DNA from: Pseudomonas viridiflava
Lineage (GTDB): Bacteria > Pseudomonadota > Gammaproteobacteria > Pseudomonadales > Pseudomonadaceae
Assembly: GCF_900573885.1 (NCBI RefSeq)
Contig: NZ_UPSE01000161.1
Coordinates: 62,001 to 126,000, forward strand
Direction: 5' to 3'
DNA: 64,000 nt
Numbering within the stretch: position 1 is the first letter of the stretch; each line of letters starts with the position of its first letter. Made by a program: the position numbers and the translations under genes. Of the stretch, positions 38,826 to 47,951 are shown piece by piece. A model generated the notes under the pieces. The model searched no databases, was not told the origin of the DNA, and saw only the letters and a list, made by a program, of their open reading frames with translations.

Positions 38826-41800
38826 ATGCACCTGTTACGCACCCAACCCGGTGGTTTCGTCCCCGCTGATGGCATTGCCCATCTGGCGCAAACCCCTGCG
38901 GATGTGGTGATTCTGTGCACCGGCGACTCGCACCTTTCCCTGCTCGCTGGCGCTGCCCAAGCGCTGCCGGACCATTACCCGAGCCTGCGGCTGGCCAGCC
39001 CTGCGCAGTTGCAAAACCATGCCTCGGTGGACCTCTACGTCGAGGAAGTGCTGCAACACGCCAAGGTGATTCTGGTGTCGGTGCACGGCGGGCTGAGTTA
39101 TTGGCGCTACGGCATCGAGCGGCTGGTGGAGCTGGCGCAGCGCGGCGCGCAGCTGATTCTGGTGCCCGGCGATGACAGCCCGGACCCTGAACTCACCGCC
39201 CTCGGCACCGTCGCCCCCGAGCAGGCCGACCGCCTGTGGCAGTACCTGCGCCAGGGCGGCGTCGATAACGCCCGTCAGCTGTTTCATTACCTGGCCGCCA
39301 CTTGGCTCAACGGCGATTACCACTGGGTCGAGCCGCAGCCGTTGCCGCGTGTGGGCGTGTACCACCCCGGCGCGGCCAATGCGGGGCTGGCGGATTGGCA
39401 AGCGACGTGGGCAGCCGGCCAGCCGGTGGTGGGCCTGCTGTTCTATCGCACCCACGTGCAATCGGCGAACACCGCGTTTATCCACAGCTTCTGCGAACGC
39501 CTCAGCACACAAGGGCTGAACCCGCTGCCGATCGCCGTTGCCAGTCTGAAAGAAGCAGCGTGCCTGGCCGTGGTCGAAGACCTGCTCGATGAAAGCAATG
39601 CCAGTCTGATCATCAACACCACGGGCTTCGCTCAGTCCAACCCCGAGCAGCCCAACCTGCGCCCGTTCCGCCGTAATGTGCCGGTGCTGCAAGCCATCTG
39701 CGCACTGGATAACCAGCCGCTGTGGCAAGCCAACCCGCAGGGCCTGGGCTCGCGCGACCTGGCCATGCACATCGCCTTGCCGGAACTGGATGGCCGGCTG
39801 ATTACCCGCCCCATCAGCTTCAAGGGCCTGGCCTGGCGCAGCGAGCGTAGCCAGAGCGATGTGGTGTGTTACGAAGCGGATCTGGAGCGCATGGATTTTG
39901 TCGCCGAGCTGGCGCGCCGCTGGGTCGATCTGGCGCGCGTTGCGAACGCCGACAAACGCATCGCCCTGGTGCTCGCCAACTACCCGACCCGCGACGGCCG
40001 CATCGGCAACGGCGTTGGCCTCGACACACCAGCGGCAGCCCTGAATATTCTTCGCGCCCTGCAAGCCGAGGGCTACCCGGTCGAAGGCTTGCCGGAAACC
40101 GGTACCGCGCTGATTCACGAATTGCTCGGTGGCGTGACCAACGACCTCGACACACTCGACCTGCGCCCTTGTGCGCAAAGCCTGGCGCTGGCCGATTACC
40201 AGCGCCTGTTCGCCGGCCTGCCGCTGGCTAATCAGCAGGCCGTGCGCGAGCGCTGGGGCGAGCCCGAGCAAGACCACATGTTCCGCTCCGGCCGCATGAT
40301 GATCGCCGGGCTGCGCTACGGCCTGACGTTTGTCGGTATTCAGCCGGCGCGCGGCTACCAGCTCGACGCCAGCGCCGTGTACCACGATCCCGATCTGGTG
40401 CCGCCACACGGTTACCTGGCGTTTTACTTCTGGCTGCGCGATGCCTTCGCCATGAATGCCGTGGTGCATGTGGGCAAGCACGGCAATCTGGAATGGCTGC
40501 CGGGCAAAAGCGTGGGCTTGTCGCAGCACTGCTGGCCGGACGCGATTCTTGGCCCAACGCCGAATGTGTATCCATTTATCGTCAACGATCCCGGCGAAGG
40601 CGCCCAGGCCAAACGCCGCACGCAGGCGGTGATCATTGACCACCTGATGCCGCCGCTCACGCGCGCTGAAAGCTACGGCCCGCTGCGCGATATCGAACGG
40701 CTCGCCGATGAGTATTACGACGCCTCGTTGCTCGACGAGCGCCGGGCCACTGAACTGCGTGGCGAAATTCTCGCCCTGGTGCGCGCCACCCAGCTGGACC
40801 GCGAGCTGCAACTGCAGATCAACGACGACCCCAACTCCTGGCTACCGCAGCTGGATGCCTATCTGTGCGACCTGAAGGAATCGCAGATTCGCGACGGCCT
40901 GCATGTATTCGGCGAATCGCCGGCCGGGCGCCTGCGTCTGGACACCTTGCTGGCGCTGCTGCGCATTCCCCGTGGCGATGGCAAGGGCCGCAACGCCAGC
41001 TTGTTGCAGGCGTTGGCAAAAGATTTCGAGCTGGGTTTCAACCCGCTGAATTGCGACATGGCGGCGCCGTGGAGCGGGCCGCGCCCTGCTGCGCTGCAAG
41101 ACGTCAGCAGCGACACCTGGCGCACCGAAGGTGACACCCGCGAGCGGCTTGAACTGTTTGCGCTGCAACTGATCATGGCGAGCCTGGCGGGCGATGCACC
41201 TGGCGGCCGCGAGCAGACCGACGCCGTGCTGGCGGCGCTGTGCGAGCACGTGGCGCCGACGCTGGACGCCTGCGGGCCGGCAGAAATGCACGGCCTGCTG
41301 GCTGCGCTACGCGGCGCGTTTGTGCCGGCCGGGCCAAGCGGTGCGCCAAGCCGTGGGCGCCTCGACGTGCTGCCCACCGGGCGCAATTTCTATTCGGTGG
41401 ACGTGCGCAACCTGCCGACGCCGACGGCCTGGCGCATCGGCTTTCAGTCCGCCAGCCTGCTGCTTGAACGCCATCTGCAAGACCACGGCGACCACCTGCG
41501 CCAGCTCGGCCTGTCGGTGTGGGGCACCGCCACCATGCGCACCGGCGGCGACGACATGGCCCAGGCCATGGCGCTGATGGGCGTGCGGCCGGTGTGGCAG
41601 TCAGGCAGCCAGCGTGTGGAAGACTTCGAAATTCTGCCGTTGTCATTGCTCGACCGTCCACGCGTGGACGTTACCTTGCGGGTGTCCGGCTTCTTTCGCG
41701 ACGCCTTCAGCAACCTGATTCGCCTGTTCGACGCCGCCGTGCAAGCGGTGGCCGAACTGGACGAACCCGACGACATGAACCCCCTCGCCGCCCGTGTGCG

Positions 41801-42569
41801 TGAAGAGCGTCAGCGCCTGCAACAGCAGGGCGTACCCGCCGAGCAGGCGCGGCGTGAAGCGGGTTGGCGAGTCTTTGGCAGCAAGCCAGGCGCGTACGGC
41901 GCCGGCATTCAGAACGCCATCGAAGAACGACTGTGGCAGACCCGTGCCGATCTGGCCGAGGTCTATCTGAACTGGGGCAGCTATGCCTACGGTGCGGGCG
42001 ATGCGGGCACGCCGGCGCGGGAGCAATTTATCCAGCGCCTGGAGCGCGTGCAGGCGGTGTTGCACAACCAGGACAACCGCGAGCACGACATTCTCGACTC
42101 CAACGATTACTACCAATTCCAGGGCGGCATGCTGGCGGCCGTGGAAACCCTGCGTGGCAGTGTCGTCGCCAGCTACCACGGCGACCACAGCCAGGCCGAC
42201 AACCCGCGCATTCGCACCCTGAAAGAAGAACTCAACCGCGTGGTGCGCGCCCGTGCAGCCAACCCGAAATGGATCGCCGGTATGAAACGCCACGGCTACA
42301 AGGGCGCCTTCGAGCTGGCCGCCACCGTGGATTACCTGTGCGCGTTCGACGCCACCAGCGAGCTGATCGACGACCACCAGTACGCGTTGCTTACCGATGC
42401 GTACCTGCTGGATAGCGACACCCGCGACTTCATCCAGCAACACAACCCCGGCGCCCTGCGCGACATCACCGAGCGCCTGCTGGAAGCCCAGCAACGCGGC
42501 TTGTGGCAAGAGCCCGGCGGGTATCGCGAAGCGCTGGAAAATCTGCTGATCGACAGCGAAGAAGCGTAG
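38826..42569 (+). CDS. cobN: Cobaltochelatase large subunit CobN
   Basis: 1247 residues, the size of CobN/ChlH-type subunits. Recognisable blocks include VGKHGNLEWLPGKSVGLS (His-containing metal/tetrapyrrole region near residue 555), ILGPTPNVYPFIVNDPGEGAQAKRR, and late GMKRHGYKGAFELAATVDYL. It binds hydrogenobyrinate a,c-diamide and inserts cobalt with an AAA+ ATPase partner. Those partners are encoded at 45264-46933, separated from cobN by an adhesin gene. The ATG at 38826 has only a weak ribosome-binding site. Confidence 0.95.
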   Translation: MHLLRTQPGGFVPADGIAHLAQTPADVVILCTGDSHLSLLAGAAQALPDHYPSLRLASPAQLQNHASVDLYVEEVLQHAKVILVSVHGGLSYWRYGIERLVELAQRGAQLILVPGDDSPDPELTALGTVAPEQADRLWQYLRQGGVDNARQLFHYLAATWLNGDYHWVEPQPLPRVGVYHPGAANAGLADWQATWAAGQPVVGLLFYRTHVQSANTAFIHSFCERLSTQGLNPLPIAVASLKEAACLAVVEDLLDESNASLIINTTGFAQSNPEQPNLRPFRRNVPVLQAICALDNQPLWQANPQGLGSRDLAMHIALPELDGRLITRPISFKGLAWRSERSQSDVVCYEADLERMDFVAELARRWVDLARVANADKRIALVLANYPTRDGRIGNGVGLDTPAAALNILRALQAEGYPVEGLPETGTALIHELLGGVTNDLDTLDLRPCAQSLALADYQRLFAGLPLANQQAVRERWGEPEQDHMFRSGRMMIAGLRYGLTFVGIQPARGYQLDASAVYHDPDLVPPHGYLAFYFWLRDAFAMNAVVHVGKHGNLEWLPGKSVGLSQHCWPDAILGPTPNVYPFIVNDPGEGAQAKRRTQAVIIDHLMPPLTRAESYGPLRDIERLADEYYDASLLDERRATELRGEILALVRATQLDRELQLQINDDPNSWLPQLDAYLCDLKESQIRDGLHVFGESPAGRLRLDTLLALLRIPRGDGKGRNASLLQALAKDFELGFNPLNCDMAAPWSGPRPAALQDVSSDTWRTEGDTRERLELFALQLIMASLAGDAPGGREQTDAVLAALCEHVAPTLDACGPAEMHGLLAALRGAFVPAGPSGAPSRGRLDVLPTGRNFYSVDVRNLPTPTAWRIGFQSASLLLERHLQDHGDHLRQLGLSVWGTATMRTGGDDMAQAMALMGVRPVWQSGSQRVEDFEILPLSLLDRPRVDVTLRVSGFFRDAFSNLIRLFDAAVQAVAELDEPDDMNPLAARVREERQRLQQQGVPAEQARREAGWRVFGSKPGAYGAGIQNAIEERLWQTRADLAEVYLNWGSYAYGAGDAGTPAREQFIQRLERVQAVLHNQDNREHDILDSNDYYQFQGGMLAAVETLRGSVVASYHGDHSQADNPRIRTLKEELNRVVRARAANPKWIAGMKRHGYKGAFELAATVDYLCAFDATSELIDDHQYALLTDAYLLDSDTRDFIQQHNPGALRDITERLLEAQQRGLWQEPGGYREALENLLIDSEEA

Positions 42570-43047
42570 CGGCCTGGCAGGCCGTGTTCCTGAGCACAAA
42601 AACTCTTCCTACAGAGATATAACCCGACGTACGCAGCCTGTGGCCAGAAGCGGCGGGCATTCCGTTGCCGCTTCGGCAGGCTGGAACAACTTGTGAATCC
42701 TACATTTGATCCAGCGCTCTCCGAGTACACCCGGTAAATCGGCTTTGTTATTACGGACATTGCCTATGAACGCGTAATGACAGCGCATAATTTTTTGATC
42801 TCGGCTTCGTTCAAGAAAATTTCTAAACTGCGCGACTCCGCATGGATGCTGAGTCTTACGGCATTGATCATGAATACCTCCCAAGGTCCTACAAGCCCCT
42901 TTGATATATCCGATGAAGAGAGTTCAGACAACAACATCATCAATAGGCTTTCTATAACCGTTGTTTACCTGCTGTCCTGCATTCGCGTGACGCCAATTAC
43001 CCAAAACTCCTAGGCACAAATAACCAACCGCTTGGGACTGACACAAC
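42570..43047. other. AT-richer intergenic region, no gene supported
   Basis: 478 bp between cobN and the adhesin gene. Base composition drops after about 42770. Short open frames here lack ribosome-binding sites and resemble nothing known. It probably holds the adhesin promoter. Confidence 0.6.
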
Positions 43048-45063
43048 ATGGGAAACTTTCGTTTAGGCGCTATCGCTGTCGCTATCGCAATGGGGATTGC
43101 GGGGACTGCTTATGCGGCGCCTGCGGTCGATGCAAATGGAGCGCCTGCTGATTCGATAGCTGGCGATTTAACCGTGACCGGCACCACTACCACCGCTGGC
43201 ATTAACAACACCGGCAATATTCAAACCAGCACCGTAAACACCACGGGGAACGCCACTGTCGGCGGCAACCTCGGCGTTACCGGCACCACTACCACCGCTG
43301 GCATTAACAACACCGGCAATATCCAAAGCGGCACCGTCACCACCACCGGTAACGCCACTGTCGGCGGCGACCTTGGCGTGGCCGGCACCACGACCACCGC
43401 TGGCATTAACAACACCGGCAATATCCAAACCGGCACCGTCACCACCACCGGTAACGCCACTGTCGGCGGCGACCTTGGCGTGACCGGCACCACGACCACC
43501 GCTGGCATTAACAACACCGGCAATATTCAAACCGGCACCGTCACCACCACCGGTAACGCCACTGTCGGCGGCGACCTTGGCGTGACCGGAACCACTACCA
43601 CCGCTGGCATTAACAACACCGGCAATATTCAAACCGGCACCGTCACCACCACCGGTAACGCCACTGTCGGCGGCGACCTTGGCGTGACCGGCACCACTAC
43701 CACCGCTGGCATTAACAACACCGGCAATATCCAAACCGGCACCGTCACCACCACCGGTAACGCCACTGTCGGCGGCGACCTTGGCGTGACCGGCACCACG
43801 ACCACCGCTGGCATTACCAACACCGGCAATATTCAATCCGACACCGTAAACACCACGGGCAACGCCACGGTCGGTGGCGGTCTGGGCGTTACCGGTGCGA
43901 CCACCACTGCAGGCATTACCAACACCGGCAATATTCAATCCGACACCGTAAACACCACGGGCAACGCCACGGTCGGCGGTGGTCTGGGCGTTACCGGCGC
44001 GACCACCACTGCAGGCATTACCAACACCGGCAATATTCAATCCGACACCGTAAACACCACGGGCAACGCCTCGTTCGGTGGCGGTCTGGGCGTTACCGGT
44101 GCAACCACCACTGCAGGCATTACCAACACCGGCAACATTCAATCCGACACCGTAAACACCACGGGCAATGCCACGGTCGGCGGCGGTCTGGGCGTTACCG
44201 GCGCGACCACCACTGCTGGCATTACCAATACCGGCAATATTCAATCCGACACCGTAAACACCACGGGCAATGCGGACGTTGGTGGCAATCTGGGTGTTGC
44301 CGGACTTACCACTACTGCAGGCATAGTAAATACCGGGGATTTTACAACCGAGGGTAATTCAACTATTAACGGCCAGCTAACCGTTGCTGGCCAGACAACT
44401 ACCGCGGGTATCGCTAATACGGGCGAAATCAGTAGCACTACTATAACCACAACTGGTAACGCAGCTGTTGGCGGCAACTTAAACGTGACCGGTGTTACCA
44501 ACGCGGCAGGTATTAACAATAATGGCGCTATTAATCAGACCGGAGCGGCCAACATAAATACATCCGGAGCCGGTGCTACAACTATTGGTAACGCGTCGGC
44601 GTCAGGCGGCGACGTTACCTTACAGTCTGGCGCTAATAGTCTTACCGTAACCCAGCAGGCCGTTACCGTTGGTGGTGCTACCGGTTCCAGCGTGATATTG
44701 GGCTCGGCATCCGGCGACTCGACGCTGCACTTCAATGGCAACCGTATTCAGGGCGTGGGCGAGGCTGTTCTGGGTACGGACGCGGTTAACCTGAATCAAC
44801 TCAATCGCGTCGAGCACAAGCTCAATTCCGATATCAACGATGCCTACTCGGGTATTGCTGCCATGGCTGCCATGACCAGCTTGCCGGAGCTTCAGGCAGG
44901 CGCGAATTTTGGCGTGGGTATTGGCGTTGGCAACTTCAAGAGCGCTCAAGCCATTGCAGTAGGCGCTCAAGCCAGAATCAGCGGCAATCTGGCGGTCAAG
45001 GCATCGGTGGGCGTTTCCCAGGGTGAAGTGACCACAGGTATCGGCGCCGGCTACAGCTGGTAA
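43048..45063 (+). CDS. Trimeric autotransporter-like adhesin with 34-residue repeats
   Basis: 671 residues. The signal peptide (AIAVAIAMGIAGTAYA) is cleaved before APAV. Residues ~40-415 are eleven near-identical 34-residue units of the form VTGTTTTAGINNTGNIQ...GNATVGGDLG, followed by two degenerate units. Next comes a TIGNASASGGDVTL / ILGSASGDST region, and a YadA-type anchor in the last ~85 residues: GTDAVNLNQLNRVEHKLNSD, then AGANFGVGIGVG, and a C-terminal GIGAGYSW ending in aromatic Trp. The anchor would form a 12-strand trimeric outer-membrane pore displaying the repeats. Low-complexity Thr/Gly/Asn composition and AT-richer ends contrast with the cob genes on both sides. Confidence 0.88.
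   Translation: MGNFRLGAIAVAIAMGIAGTAYAAPAVDANGAPADSIAGDLTVTGTTTTAGINNTGNIQTSTVNTTGNATVGGNLGVTGTTTTAGINNTGNIQSGTVTTTGNATVGGDLGVAGTTTTAGINNTGNIQTGTVTTTGNATVGGDLGVTGTTTTAGINNTGNIQTGTVTTTGNATVGGDLGVTGTTTTAGINNTGNIQTGTVTTTGNATVGGDLGVTGTTTTAGINNTGNIQTGTVTTTGNATVGGDLGVTGTTTTAGITNTGNIQSDTVNTTGNATVGGGLGVTGATTTAGITNTGNIQSDTVNTTGNATVGGGLGVTGATTTAGITNTGNIQSDTVNTTGNASFGGGLGVTGATTTAGITNTGNIQSDTVNTTGNATVGGGLGVTGATTTAGITNTGNIQSDTVNTTGNADVGGNLGVAGLTTTAGIVNTGDFTTEGNSTINGQLTVAGQTTTAGIANTGEISSTTITTTGNAAVGGNLNVTGVTNAAGINNNGAINQTGAANINTSGAGATTIGNASASGGDVTLQSGANSLTVTQQAVTVGGATGSSVILGSASGDSTLHFNGNRIQGVGEAVLGTDAVNLNQLNRVEHKLNSDINDAYSGIAAMAAMTSLPELQAGANFGVGIGVGNFKSAQAIAVGAQARISGNLAVKASVGVSQGEVTTGIGAGYSW
43174..44295 (+). 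repeat. 102-bp coding tandem repeat, eleven units
   Basis: Exact 102-bp period (for example gctggc at 43195 and 43297). Units 3-6 are nearly identical at DNA level. Units 7-11 form a second subfamily (ATTACCAACACC, TCCGACACCG), suggesting two rounds of amplification. Confidence 0.95.
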
Positions 45064-45076
45064 ACCGGGTGCCTCG

Positions 45077-45156
45077 CAATCAGGTCTGCGAGAAACAGAC
45101 CTGATTGACGCCGGGGCAACGATTTTCTTCACGCCACTTAGGTGGCGTTTTTTTTG
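45077..45156 (+). terminator. Tandem hairpins after the adhesin gene, second with T-run
   Basis: First hairpin CAATCAGGTCTG / CAGACCTGATTG (45077-45088 with 45096-45107), 12 perfect pairs. Second hairpin ACGCCAC / GTGGCGT (45131-45148) followed by TTTTTTTT: an intrinsic terminator. Confidence 0.9.
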
Positions 45157-45263
45157 GGCTGCGTTTAAGTCCAATCCCCGACGGTAACGAAGGGAAAGAC
45201 TGCTGGGCCCGGGCTGGAGCCGGTACACTTTGGGCCCACCCCGTTGTTCGAGCGCCTGAATAA

Positions 45264-46262
45264 ATGACTCCCCAATTCCCCCTCGCCGCCGTGGTTGCCG
45301 CCGACTCGCTAAAGCTGGCGTTGTGTCTGGCGGCCATTGACCCTGCGATTGGAGGCGTATTGATCGAAGGCCCGCGCGGCATGGCCAAGTCCACCTTGGC
45401 GCGTGGCGTGGCGCAGCTGTTGCCGGGTGGGCATTTCGTGACGCTGCCGCTGGGCGCTAGTGAAGAGCGCATCGTGGGCACCCTCGATCTGGACGCGGCG
45501 TTGGCTGAAAGCCGGGCGCAGTTTTCCCCCGGCTTGCTCGCCAAGGCCGACGGCGGCGTGCTGTACGTGGATGAAGTGAATCTGCTGCCCGACCACTTGG
45601 TGGACCTGCTGCTGGACGTGGCGGCCAGCGGCATCAACCATATGGAGCGCGACGGCATTTCGCACCAGCACGCGGCGCGTTTCGTGCTGATTGGCACCAT
45701 GAACCCGGAAGAAGGTCAGCTGCGCCCGCAGTTGCTCGATCGCTTCGGCCTCAAGGTTGTGCTGGATGCCCAACCCGAGCCCGCTGCGCGCGCGGAGATC
45801 GTGCGCCGCCGCCTGGCATTTGATGCCGACCCCGCCGCATTCATGCAGCAATGGCAGGCGCCGCAGCAGGCGCTGCGTGAGCGCTGCGGCGCGGCGCGGG
45901 AGGGCCTTGGCAAAATCGACCTGGACGACGCCAGCGTCAACGAAATCGCCGAGCGCTGTTATGCCGCCGGTGTGGATGGGTTACGCGCCGACCTGGTCTG
46001 GCTGCGCGCCGCCCGAGCCCACGCTGCCTGGCGGGGCGCCGAGTCGATCAGCGCTGAAGACATCGACGCCGTCGAACCCTTCGCCCTCGCCCACCGTCGT
46101 CGTCACACCCCGCCGCCCGTAGCGCAACCACCGCAGTCCCCGCCGCCTTCTTCAAGCTCGGCCAGCGCCTCGGCGGGCGAAGGCCAATGGGGTGAACTGC
46201 CCGCCCAGCCGATGCCAACGGGCGCAGCCCGTGAGCTGCCGCGCTGGCCAAAAAAGCCCTGA
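45264..46262 (+). CDS. chlI: Cobaltochelatase AAA+ ATPase, ChlI-like product (in-frame termination)
   Basis: 332 residues. AAA+ domain of the Mg-chelatase I type: Walker [12 protein letters not shown] near residue 37, Walker [10 protein letters not shown] near residue 97, sensor-1 [19 protein letters not shown] near 150. The C-terminus is a Pro/Ser-rich linker ([20 protein letters not shown]), characteristic of the medium (D) subunit rather than of stand-alone ChlI. This frame ends at TGA (46260-46262) only four bases after a slippery sequence, so it looks like the short product of a frameshifting gene. It powers cobalt insertion with CobN. Confidence 0.93.
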   Translation: MTPQFPLAAVVAADSLKLALCLAAIDPAIGGVLIEGPRGMAKSTLARGVAQLLPGGHFVTLPLGASEERIVGTLDLDAALAESRAQFSPGLLAKADGGVLYVDEVNLLPDHLVDLLLDVAASGINHMERDGISHQHAARFVLIGTMNPEEGQLRPQLLDRFGLKVVLDAQPEPAARAEIVRRRLAFDADPAAFMQQWQAPQQALRERCGAAREGLGKIDLDDASVNEIAERCYAAGVDGLRADLVWLRAARAHAAWRGAESISAEDIDAVEPFALAHRRRHTPPPVAQPPQSPPPSSSSASASAGEGQWGELPAQPMPTGAARELPRWPKKP

Positions 46263-46298
46263 GCATCCGCCCGCGACAGGTCACTGGCGCGGATGCTC
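46250..46298 (+). promoter_or_regulatory. Programmed -1 ribosomal frameshift signal
   Basis: Slippery heptamer A AAA AAG at 46250-46256, in phase as X XXY YYZ (frame 0 reads CCA AAA AAG CCC TGA). Four nt later a perfect 10-bp stem GAGCATCCGC / GCGGATGCTC (46261-46270 with 46289-46298, 18-nt loop) begins inside the stop codon. The -1 frame continues without a stop into the VWA domain. The same heptamer is used in E. coli dnaX. Confidence 0.9.
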
Positions 46299-46933
46299 AA
46301 CCCAGACCCGGCTTCCTGAAAGGCGGCCGCCACGGCGCCAGTCGCATCGGCGCAACCGGCAGCATTGACTGGCTAAACACCTTACTGCGCGGCCGTCCCA
46401 CACGGACCAGCGAACTGCTGCGCAAACCCCGTAGCCAACGGCCGAGCGAGGTGTGGGTGCTGGTCGTAGACGCATCTGCCTCAACCCGCCGCCACGGCGC
46501 GCTGTCCCAAGCCAAAGGCTTGCTCATCACGCTGCTGGAGCAGGCCTATCAACAACGCGTACGCATTGCCGTGTTGCAGGCCACCGGCATGCAGGCGCAG
46601 TGGCCCTTTCAAGGGCAGAAAAGCTCGGCGGCGATGTTGGCATGGGTGGCAGAACTGGGCGCTGGCGGCGGCACGCCGCTGATCGAAGGGTTGGTGCAAG
46701 CCGGCGAATGGCTCACCCGGCGTCAGCGCAGCAAGCCTGCCGAGCAGCAGCGCGTCGTGGTGATCACGGACGGGCGTTTACGTGAATGGCCAGTACTGGC
46801 ACCGATGGCGTGCCCGGCACTGGTCGTGGACATCGAAAGCGGGCCGATACGCGTGGGGCGCGCGCGCTTATTGGCGCAAGAGTTGGGTGGGGAGTATCAG
46901 CATATCGAACACCTCGACCGTCGGTTGGGCTGA
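46256..46933 (+). CDS. chlD: VWA (ChlD C-terminal) half, reached by -1 frameshift from 45264
   Basis: 225 codons in the -1 frame. It continues ...[15 protein letters not shown], then [13 protein letters not shown] and a von Willebrand A domain whose MIDAS motif is VVDASASTR (D-x-S-x-S), with GGGTPLIEG and VVITDGR. No ATG, GTG or TTG lies between the preceding in-frame stop (near 46232) and GTG 46451, which would cut off the conserved [11 protein letters not shown] segment. Independent initiation is therefore unlikely. A -1 shift at 46250-46256 would give a ~556-residue ChlD-like medium subunit sharing its N-terminus with the short product. Known from chlD genes in other cobalamin producers. 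Confidence 0.87.
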   Translation, partial: ALSIRPRQVTGADAQPRPGFLKGGRHGASRIGATGSIDWLNTLLRGRPTRTSELLRKPRSQRPSEVWVLVVDASASTRRHGALSQAKGLLITLLEQAYQQRVRIAVLQATGMQAQWPFQGQKSSAAMLAWVAELGAGGGTPLIEGLVQAGEWLTRRQRSKPAEQQRVVVITDGRLREWPVLAPMACPALVVDIESGPIRVGRARLLAQELGGEYQHIEHLDRRLG

Positions 46934-46953
46934 GCCAAAGGCGAAGCCCAACG
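46921..46953 (+). repeat. Dispersed GGTTGGGCTGAGC...GAAGCCCAAC repeat, copy 4
   Basis: GTTGGGCT pairs perfectly with AGCCCAAC. The TGA stop of the chlD frame (46931-46933) is inside the left arm. Confidence 0.8.
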
Positions 46954-46988
46954 ATCCGCGAAAATGCGACTACCGACGCGCTTGGCGC

Positions 46989-47942
46989 TTACTCGTACAC
47001 CGTCACGCGGTTACGCCCGTCTTCCTTCGACGCGTACAGCGCTTCGTCCGCCCAGCGAATCCATTCTTCGTGGTGGTCGCAGGTCACCGACAAATCGGCC
47101 ACGCCAAGGCTGATGGTCAGGCGCAGAACTTCCCCGGCGTGTTCAATTTTAAGCGCGGCCACGTTGTGGCGCAGGCGCTCGGCGAACACGCGGCCGCCTT
47201 CCTTGCTGGTGTCCGGCAGCAGAATCACGAATTCTTCGCCGCCATAACGGCCCGCCACGTCCATATCGCGACTGAGGTCGCGGATCACGTCGGCGACGCG
47301 CTGTATGGCCTTGTCGCCGGCCTGATGACCGTAGGTGTCGTTGATGCGTTTGAAGTGGTCGATGTCGAGCATGATCAGCGTCGCCGTGCTGTCGTAGCGG
47401 CGATGGCGGGCGTGCTCTTTTTGCAGGCTTTCTTCCCAGTGACCGCGGTTATACAGGCCGGTGAGGCGGTCGGTGCTGGAGAGCTTTTGCAGTTCGGCGT
47501 TGGCAGACAACAGTTGGCGGCGGTTGTTGGCGACGTCGGTAACGTCGTAGATCACCAGGCAGATATGGCCGATTTTGCTGTTCGCCGAGCGCAGCGGGAA
47601 CAGCGTGGTGTTCTGGTACATGAAGTCTTCACGGCCGGTGATCGGCTGGTAGTTCTGGAAGCGCAGCAGGTACGGCCGCTGCTCCCACACCGTGAACGCC
47701 GGCGTGCCCAAGGCGGCGACGCCTTCGACTTTTTTGCGAAACCATTTGCTGTCCACTTCAGGGAACAGTTCGAAGAACGAGCTGCCGTTGGCCACGCCCG
47801 GCTGAATGCCGGAGCGGTTTTCCATAAAGGTGTTCCACACCAGCACCCGGTAATCCGCATCGAACACCACAACGCCCACGTCGATGCTCTGCACGATGGC
47901 GAGCAGCCAGTGGAATTCGTTGAGGTCGATCGGCTCGTTCAT
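46989..47942 (-). CDS. PAS-GGDEF diguanylate cyclase
   Basis: 317 residues. N-terminal PAS-like sensor (IDVGVVVFDADYRVLVWN) up to about residue 125, a coiled linker (NRRQLLSANAELQKL), then a GGDEF domain with the active-site RYGGEEF near residue 232. The inhibitory site RxxD (RDMD) lies five residues upstream, so product feedback is likely. It makes cyclic-di-GMP from GTP in the cytoplasm. It follows the response-regulator gene by 9 bp, so the two probably work together. Confidence 0.95.
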   Translation of the reverse strand: MNEPIDLNEFHWLLAIVQSIDVGVVVFDADYRVLVWNTFMENRSGIQPGVANGSSFFELFPEVDSKWFRKKVEGVAALGTPAFTVWEQRPYLLRFQNYQPITGREDFMYQNTTLFPLRSANSKIGHICLVIYDVTDVANNRRQLLSANAELQKLSSTDRLTGLYNRGHWEESLQKEHARHRRYDSTATLIMLDIDHFKRINDTYGHQAGDKAIQRVADVIRDLSRDMDVAGRYGGEEFVILLPDTSKEGGRVFAERLRHNVAALKIEHAGEVLRLTISLGVADLSVTCDHHEEWIRWADEALYASKEDGRNRVTVYE

Positions 47943-47951
47943 GGTGGCCGC

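Noticed and set aside
42777..43013. 78-codon open frame before the adhesin
   Set aside because: No ribosome-binding site, odd composition, no recognisable motif; more likely promoter DNA.
43168..44244. Open frame antisense to the adhesin repeats
   Set aside because: Low-complexity Gly/Ala/Val mirror of the repeat DNA; no start signal and no independent support.
43174..44295. Possible CRISPR array, because of the regular 102-bp repetition
   Set aside because: Repeats are contiguous with no unique spacers, keep one reading frame, and encode a surface-protein repeat.
46451..46933. Separate VWA gene starting at GTG 46451
   Set aside because: This start would remove the conserved segment just upstream, which is read in the same frame and joined to the ATPase by a canonical frameshift signal.
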